A stretch of DNA of 21,803 nt. It comes from a virus. Positions 20,663-21,803 of this stretch are shown here, piece after piece. Location of the stretch: IMG/VR virus record IMGVR_UViG_3300022858_000643, positions 1 to 21,803 of that record. One strand, 5' to 3'. The notes beneath the pieces were generated by a model that did no database searches, was not told where the DNA came from, and saw only the letters and a list, made by a program, of their open reading frames with translations. A program made the position numbers and the translations under genes. Each line of letters starts with the position of its first letter. Position 1 is the stretch's first letter.

Positions 20663-20953
20663 ATGATTGAAAGAAAAATAGATACTGATACAATTATAGT
20701 TGGTAGAGAGATTAAAATAAGTGACTTAGAAACTCGTAAAGTAGATTTGGAAGCTAATCAAATAGCAACTCAGGTTGACCGAGATGAATATGATGCTTTA
20801 ACTGATAATATGAAAGAGAAGCATATGTTGCCCATTGATTTTACAGAAGAGATAGAAGTAGTCACCACAAGAATAACAAAATACAAAGACGCTAAAGTTG
20901 GCGAAATAAAAGAACCAATAGAAGTTCCAAAGTTTGAGGCAATTAATAAATGA
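20663..20953 (+). CDS. small helical protein next to the tail module
   Basis: A 96-residue acidic/lysine-rich protein started one base after the previous stop. It begins with strands (IDTDTIIVGREIKISDLETRKVDL) and continues as charged helix (QVDRDEYDALTDNMKEKHMLP, TTRITKYKDAKVGEIKEP). Its TGA overlaps the next ATG. It may be a tail-assembly or fibre-attachment chaperone; no motif is recognised. Confidence 0.6.
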   Translation: MIERKIDTDTIIVGREIKISDLETRKVDLEANQIATQVDRDEYDALTDNMKEKHMLPIDFTEEIEVVTTRITKYKDAKVGEIKEPIEVPKFEAINK

Positions 20954-21803
20954 CTATAACTTATGACAACAATTTGAATGTGGCAAGAATGTCTTATCAC
21001 GATGAATCAGCAGGAACAGATGCATTAAGGACTGCTCCATATGCTACTGCAGACTTCTTTGATGATAATGCTACAGTAGAGGATGCTATATACTTTCACA
21101 TTTATAGTCCATGTGTCCCTTATCATAATCTTTATCTTAATGTAGGAACTCAATTAGTTGCAGATTCTATTACAGTTGTTTGGGAATATCCAAAGGAAGG
21201 AGTATGGACTGCTATTCCAAGTGTTACAGATAATACAAATGGATTTCAAAACGCAGGAGCAAACTCAGTTTTATTTGCAGTGCCTGAAGATATGAGTCAT
21301 TCATCTAGTTCATTTTATGCAAGTAATTTTCCAACTACAGAAGACGACCTTATGATAAGATGTAGGATTACAGCAGTTACAAATATATCAGAAGGTGGAG
21401 CAAATCAAACAACTACACCTTATGTAAGTGACCATACTATAACTGCTACAAGTGAGGCTTCTTTAACAATGACTGATATTTATGATGCAGATGTTGCTGG
21501 AAGTTGGGGTGTAGTTACTAAAGCAGGAGTTAATCAATATTTTGTAAATTGTAGTTTGAAATTAAATGCAAGCGATTTAACATCTGTTAAAGAACAAGTA
21601 GAATTAGGTTCTGATAAATATAGATGTGGTATTATTACGAACAGTACTTCTTCTGTGACATTTGGAGCTAAGAACTCAGAAGGTTATGGGTATAATGGTT
21701 GTGGAGTTAAATATTGGACTAAATATTCAAGAGGAACATCTCTTTATAATCTATCTTTATATGGGAGTGTATTCTGGAAAGACTTAGGAGCCTGGACATC
21801 TCC
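20950..21803 (+). CDS. large virion surface protein, 5' part
   Basis: The frame from ATG 20950 stays open for 284 codons to the right edge. It is coupled by ATGA to the preceding gene. The residues are rich in Ser, Thr, Asn and Tyr, with repeated beta-strand segments (FHIYSPCVPYHNLYLNVGT, VVWEYPKEGVWTAIPSVTDNT). This is typical of viral structural or adhesion proteins, with few charged residues and several cysteines. It belongs to the same structural transcript; no family is recognised. Confidence 0.75.
   Translation, partial: MTITYDNNLNVARMSYHDESAGTDALRTAPYATADFFDDNATVEDAIYFHIYSPCVPYHNLYLNVGTQLVADSITVVWEYPKEGVWTAIPSVTDNTNGFQNAGANSVLFAVPEDMSHSSSSFYASNFPTTEDDLMIRCRITAVTNISEGGANQTTTPYVSDHTITATSEASLTMTDIYDADVAGSWGVVTKAGVNQYFVNCSLKLNASDLTSVKEQVELGSDKYRCGIITNSTSSVTFGAKNSEGYGYNGCGVKYWTKYSRGTSLYNLSLYGSVFWKDLGAWTS

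Noticed and set aside
1-21803. CRISPR arrays, insertion sequences or integrase/att sites
   Set aside because: No regularly spaced repeats, no transposase motifs and no tyrosine or serine recombinase signature were seen on either strand.

Overview
This AT-rich window looks like part of the genome of a tailed (Caudoviricetes-type) virus or provirus of an archaeon. The evidence for a virus is a large terminase, a portal fused to a MuF head-morphogenesis domain, a primase/SF3 helicase and tail-fibre-like proteins. The evidence for an archaeal host is TATA boxes of the TTTAAATA type about 25 nt upstream of transcript starts, one of them next to an apparently leaderless gene; GGTGA/GGAGG ribosome sites; and T-run terminators without strong hairpins. 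A secreted acidic protein at 9992-11557 resembles, from memory, the S-layer-like proteins of DPANN archaea (Woesearchaeota/Pacearchaeota type). A DPANN host is therefore a reasonable but unproven inference.

Layout. Positions 1-5814 are read leftward as a replication and nucleic-acid block: primase-helicase, a chain of small zinc-finger proteins in ATGA overlap, an unknown acidic-N-terminus protein, a CPxC thioredoxin-like/coiled-coil protein, and the start of a RecB-like PD-(D/E)XK nuclease. A tRNA-Asp gene and a tRNA-minihelix-like hairpin lie at 713-1030. Positions 5815-6165 form a divergent intergenic control region with repeats and promoters facing both ways. From 6166 on, everything reads rightward. 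First come small accessory genes (a ribbon-helix-helix regulator, membrane peptides, zinc microproteins, an ASCH protein with a zinc-finger insert, and a terminase small-subunit candidate). Then follows the S-layer-like protein at 9992-11557.

Positions 11558-12119 are mostly non-coding. They hold a tRNA whose 3' half precedes its 5' half (a circularly permuted tRNA-like gene), a 26-residue five-cysteine microprotein, and a row of hairpins separated by TATA-like elements. The virion module follows: terminase large subunit, then portal-MuF, interrupted by a 400-residue intein with a Vsr/DUF559-like nuclease. After these come two zinc-ribbon proteins, three small beta-rich structural candidates, a tail-fibre-like protein, and further structural proteins running off the right edge. 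No major capsid protein, capsid protease or integrase could be recognised in the window.

The most unusual points are the permuted tRNA-like gene, the intein placed exactly inside the zinc-binding CRC motif of MuF, the S-layer-like secreted protein carried by a virus, and the many very small CxxC proteins.
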